NCBI RefSeq assembly: GCF_039537985.1
Contig: NZ_BAABBN010000015.1
Location: 310,001 to 374,000, forward strand
Direction of reading: 5' to 3'
DNA from: Litoribacillus peritrichatus
Lineage (GTDB): Bacteria; Pseudomonadota; Gammaproteobacteria; Pseudomonadales; Litoribrevibacteraceae
Length of the DNA: 64,000 bases
A model generated the notes under the pieces. That model saw nothing but the letters and a program-made list of their open reading frames with translations, ran no database searches and was not told where the DNA came from. The position numbers were made by a program, and so were the translations under genes. Positions 33,219 to 43,100 of the stretch are shown here, piece after piece; the first letter of the stretch is position 1, and the number at the start of each line of letters is the position of its first letter.

Positions 33219-33269
33219 TTTGTAAAGAGTAACTGTTTGTAAAGAACTGCTGTTTGTTAAGCGTGATGA
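33219..33269 (+). repeat. 17-bp direct repeats upstream of the DUF4382 lipoprotein
   Basis: TTTGTAAAGAGTAACTG, TTTGTAAAGAACTGCTG and a weaker third unit beginning TTTGTTAAGCG follow each other directly, ending 26 bp before the start at 33295. The rest of the 333-bp intergenic region holds the 14-bp word and nothing else I can name. Confidence 0.6.
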
Positions 33270-33294
33270 AAAAACAACGTCAGAGGAAGTCCTC

Positions 33295-34245
33295 ATGTTT
33301 TGTTATAGAAATCTTAATTTCAATTATAGAAAGCCCCTGGTTTTGATATTTGCAAGTGCTTTGGTTTCTGCGTGCGGAGGTGATGGTGGCAGTTCGTCAG
33401 GAGGTACGTCCAGTTCCGGTTCGTCCAGCGGTGAGGTGACTGTGTCCATTACAGATGCGCCGGTGGAGGACGTCACTCAGGTGTTTGTTACCTTTGATGC
33501 CATCACATTTAAACGTGCAGATGAAGAGGAAGGTGAGGCCGAGACAATTACCCTGGATGCGCCCATACAGGTCGAGTTAACCGCCTTGACGGGAGAAAAT
33601 GTGGAGCCATTGTTAGAGGATCAATCGTTGGAGGCTGGTGAGTACGACTGGCTCAGGCTGCGTGTGATTGAAGGTGGTACTGATACTTATGCGGTGTTGG
33701 ATGACAGCTCTCAAGTACCGTTGACCATTCCCAGTAACGCTCAAACCGGTTTGAAAGTGGTTCGTGGTTTTACGGTGCCTCAATCCGGAAATCTGTCGGT
33801 GACTCTGGATTTTGATTTGCGTAAATCTTTGGTGCGCAGAGGAAACAATAACGATCTTAGGTTAAAGCCGGTATTAAGAATGGTGCAAGACGATCAGGTC
33901 GGCGTGGTCTCCGGGACAGTGAATTCAACCTCGTTGAGTGGATGGTGTGCGGATGTGCAAACGTTTGCCGGGTTTGTTTATCTGTTTGAAGGCGCGGATC
34001 AAACCCCGGATGACTTAGGCAGTAATGATGAGCCCTTGGTAACGGCACCTGTTGAGTTTGATGACGACGATGCAGCCTATGAGTTCAGTATTGCGTTTCT
34101 GGAAGGTGGGGATTATACCCTGGCGTTTCACTGTCAGGATGGGGTGGACGACCCTGAAGACGATGATGATCTGACGTTTGATGACATCCAAAATGTAACG
34201 GTTACGGAGGGAGAGACTACACAGGCAGCCATTCCGGCTTCTTAG
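33295..34245 (+). CDS. DUF4382 lipoprotein
   Basis: A 316-residue lipoprotein with a lipobox ending SAC (about Cys27) and a Gly/Ser-rich linker. The following EVTVSITDAPVEDVTQVFVTFDAITF and the segment with AGEYDWLRLRVIEGG and FTVPQSGNLSVTLDFDLRKSLV are DUF4382 hallmarks. The C-terminal third (about residues 205-316) is a second, probably beta-sandwich, domain with very acidic runs (EDDDDLTFDD) that could bind calcium. Ribosome-binding site AGAGGAAG. Likely surface or periplasmic; role unknown. It ends with a strong terminator. Confidence 0.85.
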   Translation: MFCYRNLNFNYRKPLVLIFASALVSACGGDGGSSSGGTSSSGSSSGEVTVSITDAPVEDVTQVFVTFDAITFKRADEEEGEAETITLDAPIQVELTALTGENVEPLLEDQSLEAGEYDWLRLRVIEGGTDTYAVLDDSSQVPLTIPSNAQTGLKVVRGFTVPQSGNLSVTLDFDLRKSLVRRGNNNDLRLKPVLRMVQDDQVGVVSGTVNSTSLSGWCADVQTFAGFVYLFEGADQTPDDLGSNDEPLVTAPVEFDDDDAAYEFSIAFLEGGDYTLAFHCQDGVDDPEDDDDLTFDDIQNVTVTEGETTQAAIPAS

Positions 34246-34296
34246 TTGCTGTTCATTGCTGAACAGTCACTGTTTGCTTCTTTCGTGTCAGAAAAC

Positions 34297-34334
34297 CAGC
34301 AAGATCGTGCAATCTTGCTGTGTTCTTTTCTTTT
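34297..34334 (+). terminator. Terminator after the DUF4382 gene
   Basis: CAGCAAGAT (34297-34305) pairs with ATCTTGCTG (34312-34320), loop CGTGCA, followed by TGTTCTTTTCTTTT. The left arm and loop contain the 14-bp word also found at 33083, so the site may serve two purposes. Confidence 0.82.
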
Positions 34335-34378
34335 AAGCTGCGTTCATATTCTCGTTATTCAAAAGACATGAGGTCAAT

Positions 34379-35290
34379 ATGAATGCATTTTTGTACGCTG
34401 CCACAGTATTAATTTGGGGAAGTACCTGGCTGGCCATTTATTTTCAGTTGGGTGAAGTGCCGGTGAACGTTTCGGTATTTTATCGTTTTGCTTTGGCGGC
34501 CATTTTGCTGTTGCCTTGGTTGTGGTTGACCGGAAAATTGCAGAAAGCCGATGCGTCGGATCATCGCTTTATGATCTTACAGGGCGCCTGTTTGTTCTCA
34601 TTTAATTTCATTTGTTTTTATACCGCGACACAGTACGTTACCAGTGGGCTGGTGGCGGTGGTGTTCTCCTTGGCTACCTTGTTTAATGCGGTCAACAACC
34701 GTTTTTTCTGGAAAGAATCGATACCTGCCAAAGTGGTGTTTGCCGGTGTAGTAGGTACTTCTGGCCTGGTGTTACTGTTTTTGCCTGAGCTGCAGAACAG
34801 CGGACAAAACGGGGTATCGCTGGATACCCTGAAAGGTTTGGCGCTGGCTTGTTTGGGCACGTATTTCTTCTCTTTGGGGAATATGGTGTCTAAGCGGAAC
34901 AGTCTGAAAGGTTTGTCGCCCATTACCACCAACGCCTATGGGATGACATACGGAACCGTGATTCTTGCGTTGATTTTGTTGGCGACTCAGCAACCGCTTG
35001 TACTGGATACCCGGCCTGAGTATTTAGGCGCGTTATTTTATTTGAGTGTGTTTGGCTCGATTGTGGGTTTTACCACGTACTTAACATTGGTGGCGAGGCT
35101 AGGGGCGAATAAAGCTGCTTATGCAACGGTGATGTTTCCTGTGGTGGCGCTGTTATTGTCGAGTTGGTTTGAGGGTTATCAATGGCAAGTGACCAGCTTT
35201 GTTGGCTTGGGCCTGACGATGCTTGGAAATGTGATCATGAACTCGGAAGGGATTGCCCGCTACTTTTCTAAAAAGCAGGTTGCAGCCTAG
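34379..35290 (+). CDS. EamA-family (DMT) exporter
   Basis: A 303-residue membrane protein with about ten hydrophobic helices in two EamA repeats (residues 5-135 and 150-293). Starts MNAFLYAATVLIWGSTWLAIYFQL, the usual first helix of this family (IWGSTW), and has FYRFALAAILLLPWL and GSIVGFTTYLTLVARLGANKAAY in the expected places. Such proteins export amino acids, nucleosides or other metabolites. The substrate is unknown. It probably belongs to the regulon of the AraC gene at 32-33 kb. A terminator overlaps its stop codon. Confidence 0.88.
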   Translation: MNAFLYAATVLIWGSTWLAIYFQLGEVPVNVSVFYRFALAAILLLPWLWLTGKLQKADASDHRFMILQGACLFSFNFICFYTATQYVTSGLVAVVFSLATLFNAVNNRFFWKESIPAKVVFAGVVGTSGLVLLFLPELQNSGQNGVSLDTLKGLALACLGTYFFSLGNMVSKRNSLKGLSPITTNAYGMTYGTVILALILLATQQPLVLDTRPEYLGALFYLSVFGSIVGFTTYLTLVARLGANKAAYATVMFPVVALLLSSWFEGYQWQVTSFVGLGLTMLGNVIMNSEGIARYFSKKQVAA

Positions 35291-35316
35291 CATCTTGCTA
35301 GGTTCTTGATATCTTT
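35286..35316 (+). terminator. Terminator overlapping the EamA stop
   Basis: CCTAGCA (35286-35292) pairs with TGCTAGG (35296-35302), loop 3 nt, then TTCTTGATATCTTT. The TAG stop lies in the left arm. Confidence 0.65.
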
Positions 35317-35400
35317 GGCTGGTGGCGCTTGAAGGGGGGCGCTCAGATGATTATGGTAGTGGCTTCATCCTTTTATTGAAAGAGATCACGCTTAAGCATC

Positions 35401-36342
35401 ATGGTTGAATCAACGTCTCCCTCTCCAAAGAACCTGTTTATGTCTTTTGCTCTTTGCCTTTTGGCTGGGGCAATTACGTATTTTGCTTATGCACTGATTC
35501 AGGTGGTGAATCAGATTCCCGGTATTTTGGGTCAGGTTGAATCGATCAATAAGGGTATTGAAGGCACTGAAGCGGCGATTAAACCGCTGATCGCTCAGGT
35601 ACCGAACATCCTTCAAACCGTTGAGCGGGTCAATGATTCGGTGCCTGTGGTGGTGAGTGAGGTGGCGGCCGTCCGTAATACCTTGCCTCTGATTTTGTCG
35701 GAAGTGAAAGCTACACGGGAATCATTACCAGCGGTTTATCAACGGGTCGACCGCATGCAGGATCAGATCGATCAGCTGCAAGCAGCCTTACCGCAAGTGC
35801 TCAAGGTGTCAGGGGATGCGGTTACGGCGATTAATGAAACCAATCAAACGGTTAATAAGGCTCTGCCGTTGGTGCCTGAGGTGTTGAATCAGGTGGAGGA
35901 GACCCGCAAGGTGATCCCCGGTTATTTGGACAGAGTTGATGTGATTGTGGATAACTCCAAAGAGATTTCGGAGCAAATTGGTCAAGGCGCGATTACCGGT
36001 GTTTTAAAAGGGGTGATTACATCGCCGTTTGAACTGTTTAAAGGGGCTGAACGATTGGTTTCTTCCAGCTTCAAAAGCGCTGAGAAGATGACGGAAGAAG
36101 ACATTAAGTTGATTGAGGATGCAGCCAAGCAGGTGTTGTTATCGGAGGAACCTAAGTCGAAGCGTTGGGTCAATGTGAACTCCGGCAGCGAAGGCCGGGT
36201 GACCTTTGATCGTTCATTCCAGCACGAAGGAAAAAGCTGTAAGTCTCTTGAGATGAGTTATAAGACCAATCAAGGCAAGCCGGAAATTGCTCATAAAGAG
36301 TTATGTAAGGATGAACATGGCCGATGGCAGATTAAACTGTGA
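35401..36342 (+). CDS. Membrane-anchored coiled-coil protein with surface-antigen-like C-terminus
   Basis: A 313-residue protein with one membrane helix (about residues 12-36), then a long regular helical region (about 40-190) of repeated units each ending in LP or IP (for example VAAVRNTLPLILSEVKATRESLPAVYQ). The C-terminal domain, from KRWVNVNSGSEGRVTF to the CKDEHGRWQIKL end, resembles the end domain of small outer-membrane surface antigens, including paired cysteines. It is likely anchored in the inner membrane with the rest in the periplasm. I do not recognise a named family for the whole protein. Convergent with the next gene, only 8 bp between stops. Confidence 0.65.
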   Translation: MVESTSPSPKNLFMSFALCLLAGAITYFAYALIQVVNQIPGILGQVESINKGIEGTEAAIKPLIAQVPNILQTVERVNDSVPVVVSEVAAVRNTLPLILSEVKATRESLPAVYQRVDRMQDQIDQLQAALPQVLKVSGDAVTAINETNQTVNKALPLVPEVLNQVEETRKVIPGYLDRVDVIVDNSKEISEQIGQGAITGVLKGVITSPFELFKGAERLVSSSFKSAEKMTEEDIKLIEDAAKQVLLSEEPKSKRWVNVNSGSEGRVTFDRSFQHEGKSCKSLEMSYKTNQGKPEIAHKELCKDEHGRWQIKL

Positions 36343-36350
36343 CGGTGTGA

Positions 36351-37103
36351 TCAGATGTCTGCAATGACCAAGGTGATTTGTGATTCCCGGAAGCTCTTAG
36401 GCCAGTCGTCTCTTGCCTGTAATAAGTCGGCATGAATAACGTTATCCCCAAGGTTTGGGCGGGCTCCAATGTATGACCAGTATATCGGGCTGACTTCACT
36501 GCCTAAGTGCTCTTGGAAATTGGCAAAGATGGCGTGATCCGGTAACACAAAGTGATCGCGTTCTTTTATCGAAACCTGCAGTGAAGAAAAATTGCCCATA
36601 GCGATTTCATCGGATTCCATCGACGCTTCGATAATGGCACTCGGCAAGGTTAACGGGCTGGCCGAAATGGATTTCACTTCTTTGGCGGTGACTATATGGC
36701 CGCCGTATTTATAACACAGCGGATAAAGACTCATGACTGGCGAACTGGTACAAAATTCGTAGGGGATGATCAGTGCCGGGTCGTATTTCTCACCATTTTG
36801 GGTTTCTACCTGACAGGGAATAAGAGGGCATGGCAGTGACCAGTGGGTCACAGCTTTGGGGAGATCATAGGGTAAACTACCTAAAGTGCATTGCTCTTTG
36901 GATAAGGTTTTGATGTACGCAGCATCGTGTTGATTCTTTAAACGATAAGCGTCTAACGCCTTACGGTAGTCGGTTTCCTGTTCTTTTCTTTTTTGCTGAA
37001 CGCTTTTTATTTTGGGCTCTTTATTCAAGGCCTGCTGACGCTGCTGATGCGTTTCGGAGTCAACAGAGTTGACGTCGTAAAAAGGGAATGTCTTTTTTTT
37101 CAT
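36351..37103 (-). CDS. Unknown 250-residue protein
   Basis: I do not recognise this protein. The N-terminal 65 residues are rich in Lys, Gln, Arg and Glu (probably helical or disordered), and the rest is a globular domain with several cysteines (EQCTLG, LPCPLIPCQVE, EFCTSS, YPLCYKY) and no signal peptide or membrane helix. Without an export signal the cysteines are more likely metal-binding or free than disulfide-linked. It is monocistronic. Confidence 0.55.
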   Translation of the reverse strand: MKKKTFPFYDVNSVDSETHQQRQQALNKEPKIKSVQQKRKEQETDYRKALDAYRLKNQHDAAYIKTLSKEQCTLGSLPYDLPKAVTHWSLPCPLIPCQVETQNGEKYDPALIIPYEFCTSSPVMSLYPLCYKYGGHIVTAKEVKSISASPLTLPSAIIEASMESDEIAMGNFSSLQVSIKERDHFVLPDHAIFANFQEHLGSEVSPIYWSYIGARPNLGDNVIHADLLQARDDWPKSFRESQITLVIADI

Positions 37104-37256
37104 GGTTTTGAATACTTTGTTCAGCCGACAAGGTTCTTTTTAGCTTAATTGGTTACAGCAATATTTCCAGAAAATCAGCGGCTTTTAGTCCGCTTAAGGT
37201 GAGACGCCTACCCTAAATGATAATGTTATTTGTAGTAGAAAGGGTAGCGTTATAAA

Positions 37257-37685
37257 TTAATCACGTGAATGATTTATGAACAATGCTTCAAGACCTGGTT
37301 CTTTGGTTCGGACACCGGGTTGATAAAGATAGCAGCTGATTCTGGCGTAATTATCAAGGTCGCTCCGAATCAAACAGGTGGTTTCAAAAGATTGGTTGTT
37401 TTCATTGAAGCGCATTCTTAACACATGAGATTCACCGTGGAGTGCGGACTCTATGGCTGCAGTGCCCAGGATTTCCTGTTCATTGATGATACGCTTAATT
37501 TTGAGCTGTTGGTCTTGTTCATAAATTTCGAGCTGGCCTGCGTAGGTGCGGCTGGAGTCGGGGGCTTTACCAATTAAGTGGTACTGGCCCAACACAAACT
37601 GGGATAAATGCTCTGATATTTCGTCTTTGCTGTGAGCTTTCTGGAAGATAAACAAGCTGATTATCAGGCAGAGACATTGCTTCAT
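37257..37685 (-). CDS. Small exported protein, unknown
   Basis: A 142-residue protein with a signal peptide (MKQCLCLIISLFIFQKAHS, cleavage before KDE). The mature part (QFVLGQYHLIGKAPDSSRTYAGQLEIYEQDQQLKI in outline) looks like a small lipocalin-like or beta-barrel fold, followed by two cysteines (TTCLIRSD, ISCYLY) that probably bridge in the periplasm. No family recognised. It is 78 bp upstream of the stop of pbpC on the same strand but likely separate. Confidence 0.6.
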   Translation of the reverse strand: MKQCLCLIISLFIFQKAHSKDEISEHLSQFVLGQYHLIGKAPDSSRTYAGQLEIYEQDQQLKIKRIINEQEILGTAAIESALHGESHVLRMRFNENNQSFETTCLIRSDLDNYARISCYLYQPGVRTKEPGLEALFINHSRD

Positions 37686-37763
37686 GTGGATTCCTCGTTG
37701 TGGTCAGTTAGAAGGACAAGTTTATCCACAGCTCTAATGAGCGAGCTGATGGAGCTTGTCGGT

Positions 37764-40172
37764 TTAATTGATTTTCCTGACTTCAAACTCAATTGCATCG
37801 CTTAACCCGCGATCGTCCACGGCCGTTAATTGGTAGTAACCGGGTTTGGCTTTCCAGAAAAAAGGCTTATTTTTATGTGACTGGCCTAAATAACTCTGGT
37901 TCAGGAACCAGTAGGTGTGTTCCACGTCCGCATCCACAGTGGCTTGCAGAGGCACTTCATCTTTGCCGTTGGCAATTTGATAGATAAGGCGGTTAAGCGG
38001 GCTTTGTATGACCGGCTTGGTGCCTCCGGTCGCCAGGTCGGCCAAGTCGCACTGCTGTTCAAAAGGCGGCGGTTGTTTGCGTTGAATGCCTGCCATTTGA
38101 AACAACCTCAGGACGTCTGATGGCCAGAACTCAAAGATTTTCATATGGGTTCGTTCGGGCTGTGGATAACATGCACGTTTGCCTGTGGCTGTGACGATGG
38201 GAATCTCGCGGTACACGTCCGAGACGGTGATGGGAGAAACCCCAGGAATAAACCAGCCCTTTTCGGTTCTTGGGCAGAAGCGACCGGGTAAGGCGCCGGT
38301 TGAACTGCATATATCAACTTGTTTGACGTTCTCTGGCGGTGGCTTTCGGTTCGGTTCTGAGGCGTGAGTATTGTTTGCGGCACTGGCTTGCAGGTCTCTG
38401 AGGATGTTGAAAAACAGCGGCCCGGCGGCGGAGCGACCAATCAGGTTCGGGTTGCTGTCGCTGTTGAAATGGCCCAGCCAGACAATCAACACGTATTGAT
38501 CATCAAAGCCCGCCGCCCAGGCATCGCGAAAAGCAAATGAGGTTCCGGTTTTCCAGGCTATGGGTTTTTGCTGATGGCTGACTTCAATGATTTGATCCAG
38601 ACCGGTTTCGTCGGTGGCTGGGTTTTGTTGCAGCATTTTTTCGGTCAGCCAGGCACTTTCGGGCTGCATTAATTGTTTCTCTGGTGCCATCCGAAGGGTG
38701 GCTTTTTGACGTGCATTTAACACAACCAGTTGCGTGGGTTGCCATTCCCCCTGATTGGCCAAAACAGCATAAAGCTGAGCCATTTCCAGCATAGTCACTT
38801 CCATACCGCCAAGCGCCAGGGACAGGCCATAATGGTGCTTGGGTTTCATTTCGGTAATGTTGGCTTGTTTCAGAAAATCATACAAACCGGGGTTTTTAAG
38901 TTTGGCCGTAAGTCGAACGGCCGGTACGTTACGGCTGGAAATCAGCGCGTCGGTGGCGGAAATAGGGCCAGCGTAAGCCAGATCGTAATTTTCAGGGGTG
39001 TATGCTGCGTACCGGCTGGGGGTGTCTTTCAACAAACTTTTCGGGTGGATGATGCCTTGTTCCAAAGCGAGGCCGTAGACGAAAGGCTTGAGGGTTGAAC
39101 CCGGAGATCGTTTGGCGGTGACGATGTCCACTTGCCCTTCAATGGCATTATTAAAGAAGTTGGCAGAACCGAGCCAGGCTTCCACTTCCATGCTGCGGTG
39201 GTTAAGTAAGATGGCTCCGGCATTATTTAATTTGAGTTTGGCTTGTTGCTGTAACCAAAGCCGTGTCCAGCGTTCTACTTTGGTTTGATGTTTTAAGCTG
39301 AGGCTGGTGATGACTTCGTTGTTTAAGTCCCGCCGTGTTTTGCGCAAATGCTCAATGAAGTGCGGGGCATGAAACGGCAAATCCCGGGTGGTATGAATTT
39401 GCAACGGCATGCTCATCCAAAGTTTCAGTGACTCCGGGTTTGTTTCGGCTTCATCGGAGGTTGCTTGCCAACGGCCGAAGAGCCGCGCTCTGGCTTCTGT
39501 CATGGCTTGGTAACCAGAGGCGGTGACCGGGTTACGTTTGGACGGGTTTTGCGGAATCACCGCCAGCGCCATGGCTTCCGCCGGGTTCAGTTGCGATGGT
39601 TTTTTTTGAAAATATATCAAACTGGCGGCATATACGCCTTCGATGTTGCCGCCGTAAGGCACCCGGTTTAAATAGGCTTCCAGAATTTGTTGTTTGGTGT
39701 AATGCCGCTCAATCCATAAGGCTCCGGCCATTTGCAGGAATTTACCGGGCAGAGTGGAAGAGTCGATGCCAAACGCAATTCTGGCCAGCTGCATACTGAT
39801 GGTGGAAGCGCCAATCTGACGTTCTTTCAGTACGTAAGTGCTCCAGAACGCACGCCATAAGGCAGGTACATGAACCCCGGGGTGTTCGAAGAAGTATTGA
39901 TCTTCGTACAGTAAGGTGGCTTTGGTCAGGTGGGGTGATATTTGGGTCAGCGGGCTTTTTAGCCGATATTTGTCATCGTCAGCCAGGGTCAGCCTCAGCA
40001 AGTTGCCTTGGCGGTCAAAATAGGCGGTCGACCAGGTTTGCCATGAAAAGAGAGTGGGTTTGGGGGACAACCACAAAGCCAAAAGGCTTATCAGAAATAG
40101 GCCGCTTAAACCGAACATCAAGGACTTGATGATCGGTTTAAAGGCAGATTTGGTGTTTGCAGTGGCTCCCAT
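37764..40172 (-). CDS. pbpC: Penicillin-binding protein 1C
   Basis: An 802-residue class A PBP. A membrane anchor lies at residues 15-35. The GT51 transglycosylase domain has the catalytic Glu90 in EDQYFFEHPGV and GASTISMQLAR at 121-131. The transpeptidase domain has SxxK at 359-362 (STLK), SRN at 413-415 and KTGT at 541-544. The C-terminal 90 residues form the BiPBP_C domain (from about 710), which defines PBP1C. It makes or repairs peptidoglycan in the periplasm. It starts 22 bp after the alpha-2-macroglobulin stop, the usual bacterial pairing thought to defend or repair the cell wall after protease attack. Confidence 0.95.
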   Translation of the reverse strand: MGATANTKSAFKPIIKSLMFGLSGLFLISLLALWLSPKPTLFSWQTWSTAYFDRQGNLLRLTLADDDKYRLKSPLTQISPHLTKATLLYEDQYFFEHPGVHVPALWRAFWSTYVLKERQIGASTISMQLARIAFGIDSSTLPGKFLQMAGALWIERHYTKQQILEAYLNRVPYGGNIEGVYAASLIYFQKKPSQLNPAEAMALAVIPQNPSKRNPVTASGYQAMTEARARLFGRWQATSDEAETNPESLKLWMSMPLQIHTTRDLPFHAPHFIEHLRKTRRDLNNEVITSLSLKHQTKVERWTRLWLQQQAKLKLNNAGAILLNHRSMEVEAWLGSANFFNNAIEGQVDIVTAKRSPGSTLKPFVYGLALEQGIIHPKSLLKDTPSRYAAYTPENYDLAYAGPISATDALISSRNVPAVRLTAKLKNPGLYDFLKQANITEMKPKHHYGLSLALGGMEVTMLEMAQLYAVLANQGEWQPTQLVVLNARQKATLRMAPEKQLMQPESAWLTEKMLQQNPATDETGLDQIIEVSHQQKPIAWKTGTSFAFRDAWAAGFDDQYVLIVWLGHFNSDSNPNLIGRSAAGPLFFNILRDLQASAANNTHASEPNRKPPPENVKQVDICSSTGALPGRFCPRTEKGWFIPGVSPITVSDVYREIPIVTATGKRACYPQPERTHMKIFEFWPSDVLRLFQMAGIQRKQPPPFEQQCDLADLATGGTKPVIQSPLNRLIYQIANGKDEVPLQATVDADVEHTYWFLNQSYLGQSHKNKPFFWKAKPGYYQLTAVDDRGLSDAIEFEVRKIN

Positions 40173-40194
40173 TGTGCTCTTAATCAGTCGTCAA

Positions 40195-43100
40195 TCAGTC
40201 GTCGGCGTTAACCGTAATTGTACCCGCCGCTGAATGCCCGAAAATTGCCGGGTCATACATGGACTCACCGTACACCGCAGGCACCGTGAACTGGCCTGCA
40301 GAAGTGGCTTTCACTCGGTAATTCAATTCGGTCACGCCTTTGTCAAATTGACCGTAGAACACCACTCGGTCTTCGCGAACGTCTACGTAGTCAGACTGCC
40401 AGTAACCGCTTTCTCTTGGTACTGAGCTGCGTACGATTTCAAACCCTCCGGGCAGCAAATCAATGATGGCTGTGTTGGTCACTGTATCGCCGCTGGTCGC
40501 CCGGATACGAAGGCGAACATTCACTTCCTGACCTTGAGCGATTTCAGCAATCACGTTGCCTTCGTCATCGAGGTATTCTTTGAAGACTTCAAGGCCTTGG
40601 TAATTGGCTTCTGACGGCAGTTTAGAGTCAAACCCGCTCTGAATGGTTTGATAGAAAACAGGGTGTGAAGCTGCAATTTCAAGTGCGCTGCTGGATAACG
40701 ACAGATCCACTTCCGGGAAATCGGCGTTGGTGTTCAGTGCCAGTTTCTTGTGCTCCGCCAAGGCTTTGCTTATGTCGGTAAACTCGACACTGTCCTGACC
40801 AAACTGGTTGCGGTTCTGTTGACTGTATGCACTCAGCGCCATGGTGGTGTAAGACGAGCTGATGGTATTGATCCGGCCATTTATCGGTGCTTTTAACAAG
40901 CTCATGATGGTGCTGTGCACATCCAACGCTTTTTGCTGTTCCGGGAAGTGGCTGGAAATCAGGTAAACGTACTGGGCGTCCATCGTCAGTTCCGACTGGA
41001 AATCGGTACGTTCATGGGCAGGCTTGCCAAGTTGATAATGGCTGACTAATTCTTCCGCCACATCTTGTTTCTTCAGCAGTTGGTAACTGGCTGCCAGATA
41101 GACGGCGGTGATGTCTTGCTGCCAGTTGCTGTTACCAGCCTGAAGCGTTTCGTGAATATCGACCAGGTAACTGGTAGCAACAATTTGGTTGCGTGTTAAC
41201 AGGTAGATGGCGATCGCTCTTAGTCTTGCTGCGCGCAAATTATTGGTTTGGGTTCTGGCGATGTCTCGTACTTTTTCCAAAGCACGATCAAGCAGTTCTT
41301 TCGGCACCGAGTAACCGTAGAGTTTTGCTTCCGTTAATAAGTGCGCGGCATACAAGGTCGGGAAGGCGTAGCTGCGACCGTTTTGCCAATATCCAAAGCC
41401 GCCGTCGGAGGTTTGGCGAGAGCGAAGCTTATCAAACAGAGCATTCAGTTTCTCTCGGGTTTCAGTTTGCTGTTCAGGTCGCTCCTGGGACAGGGTGACC
41501 CAAGGGAACACTTTACTGACCACTTGCTCGGTACAACCATGGATGTAGTTGTTCAGATATTCTGTAAGGCCTTGTGTCAGAACCATAGGGCTGGCTGACG
41601 CTGTTGCGGTTTTGTCACTGAACGCCGAATACAAGGTAGGGTTCAGGTTCAGTTCTACCTTGTCTTCGCTGTAACCGGTTTTCACTCGGGTGGCGTAGGA
41701 TGACGCCGGACGCAGGCTCAGGGTGGCAGAACGTTCTGAAATCTCGTTTTTGTGCTGAGCGATGAAGGTAACTTTCGCTTCGCCAAGCACAGATCCTTGC
41801 TGATCCGACTTTGCAATCAATTTGAAGCGGGCTTTTTTCTCGCTGCCTTCGCCGATGATCAATTGTGTTTTGCTATCACCAACGACGGACAGGTTGTCAG
41901 AAACCTTGACTGAAACTTTGATGTCGGCGTTGTCGCCAGAACCTTCGATGCCATTGGCCACGCCAACCACCACATCAAACGCATCGTTTGGCGCAGCAAC
42001 GGTTAACACATTAGGCGATAACACAAACGGACCACGAACGATGCTGTCTTTGCTGGTGGCGCCCATAGCGCTGTCACTGACGGCAACGGCCATGACTTTC
42101 AAATTGCCACTGAAGGTATCCGGCACGTTGAAGGTCAAAGTGCGTTCTGTGGCGTCGGCATGGACAATGCCAGACCAGTAGACCGCAGGTTTATCAACGG
42201 TTCGGCTGAACGGATTCAGGTTGGCACCCAGCAGTTTCATGCTTTCAGCGCCGCCACCGATACCGGCTTGTTCCATCAGAATGCGGTATTCCGGCAGAAT
42301 TAAGTCCAGAATCTGGTACGTGTTGACCTGCAAAGCAAGCTTAGTCAGGAAGTGATCGAGCGGTTTCGGTTGCTGGTATTTCGCCACCTGAAGAATGCCT
42401 TCGTCCACGGCAAACACTACGATTCGGGAAGGTTTATCGGTTTTGTATCCGATTTTCATTGGCGAGCCTGGCCGTACCAGAGGTTCGGTATTTAAGGTGA
42501 TGTCGACTTCACGGGCACTTCGGTCAATGTTGAACGGTTTCACCGCATAACTTAACGGGCTGGTGAATACTTCCTTGGAGTCTGGCGAGCGAACAAATGT
42601 GACGTTAACGTAGGCGTTGCCTTCTAAGCCAGCAGGTACTTTGATGGTTTCAACGGTGCTGTTGGTGCTGGTTTTGAACCACTTGTGGTTATGCACTTTA
42701 TCGCTTTCGATGGTGATCAAACCGGAGCCTGAGTAAGGCGCGATGATGTTCATTTCAATGGTATCACCGGCTTTGTAGTCTCTGCGATCGAGTTTCAGCG
42801 TCAGTTCAGCGTTCTTTTCCAATTGACCGGCCATATTGCCGGCGGCAACTACGTGGTAGTCGACTTTGGTCAGCAGCTCGCCTTGTTCGCTGTACATTTG
42901 CAGTTGATATTGACCGGCTTTTTCGGTGTAGAGGTGCATATCCAGGCCTTTAGCCGTCAGCGCCATCCGTGTTTCGTCTTGTAATCTGTCTTTGATCACC
43001 GATTGATACGAATAGGTGCCGTCGTTGGCCATCACCAAGGTTGAAATGGGTTGTTTGAAAATGCGCTTCAGAGTGACTTCGCCCAGGTTTACTTTTTCAA

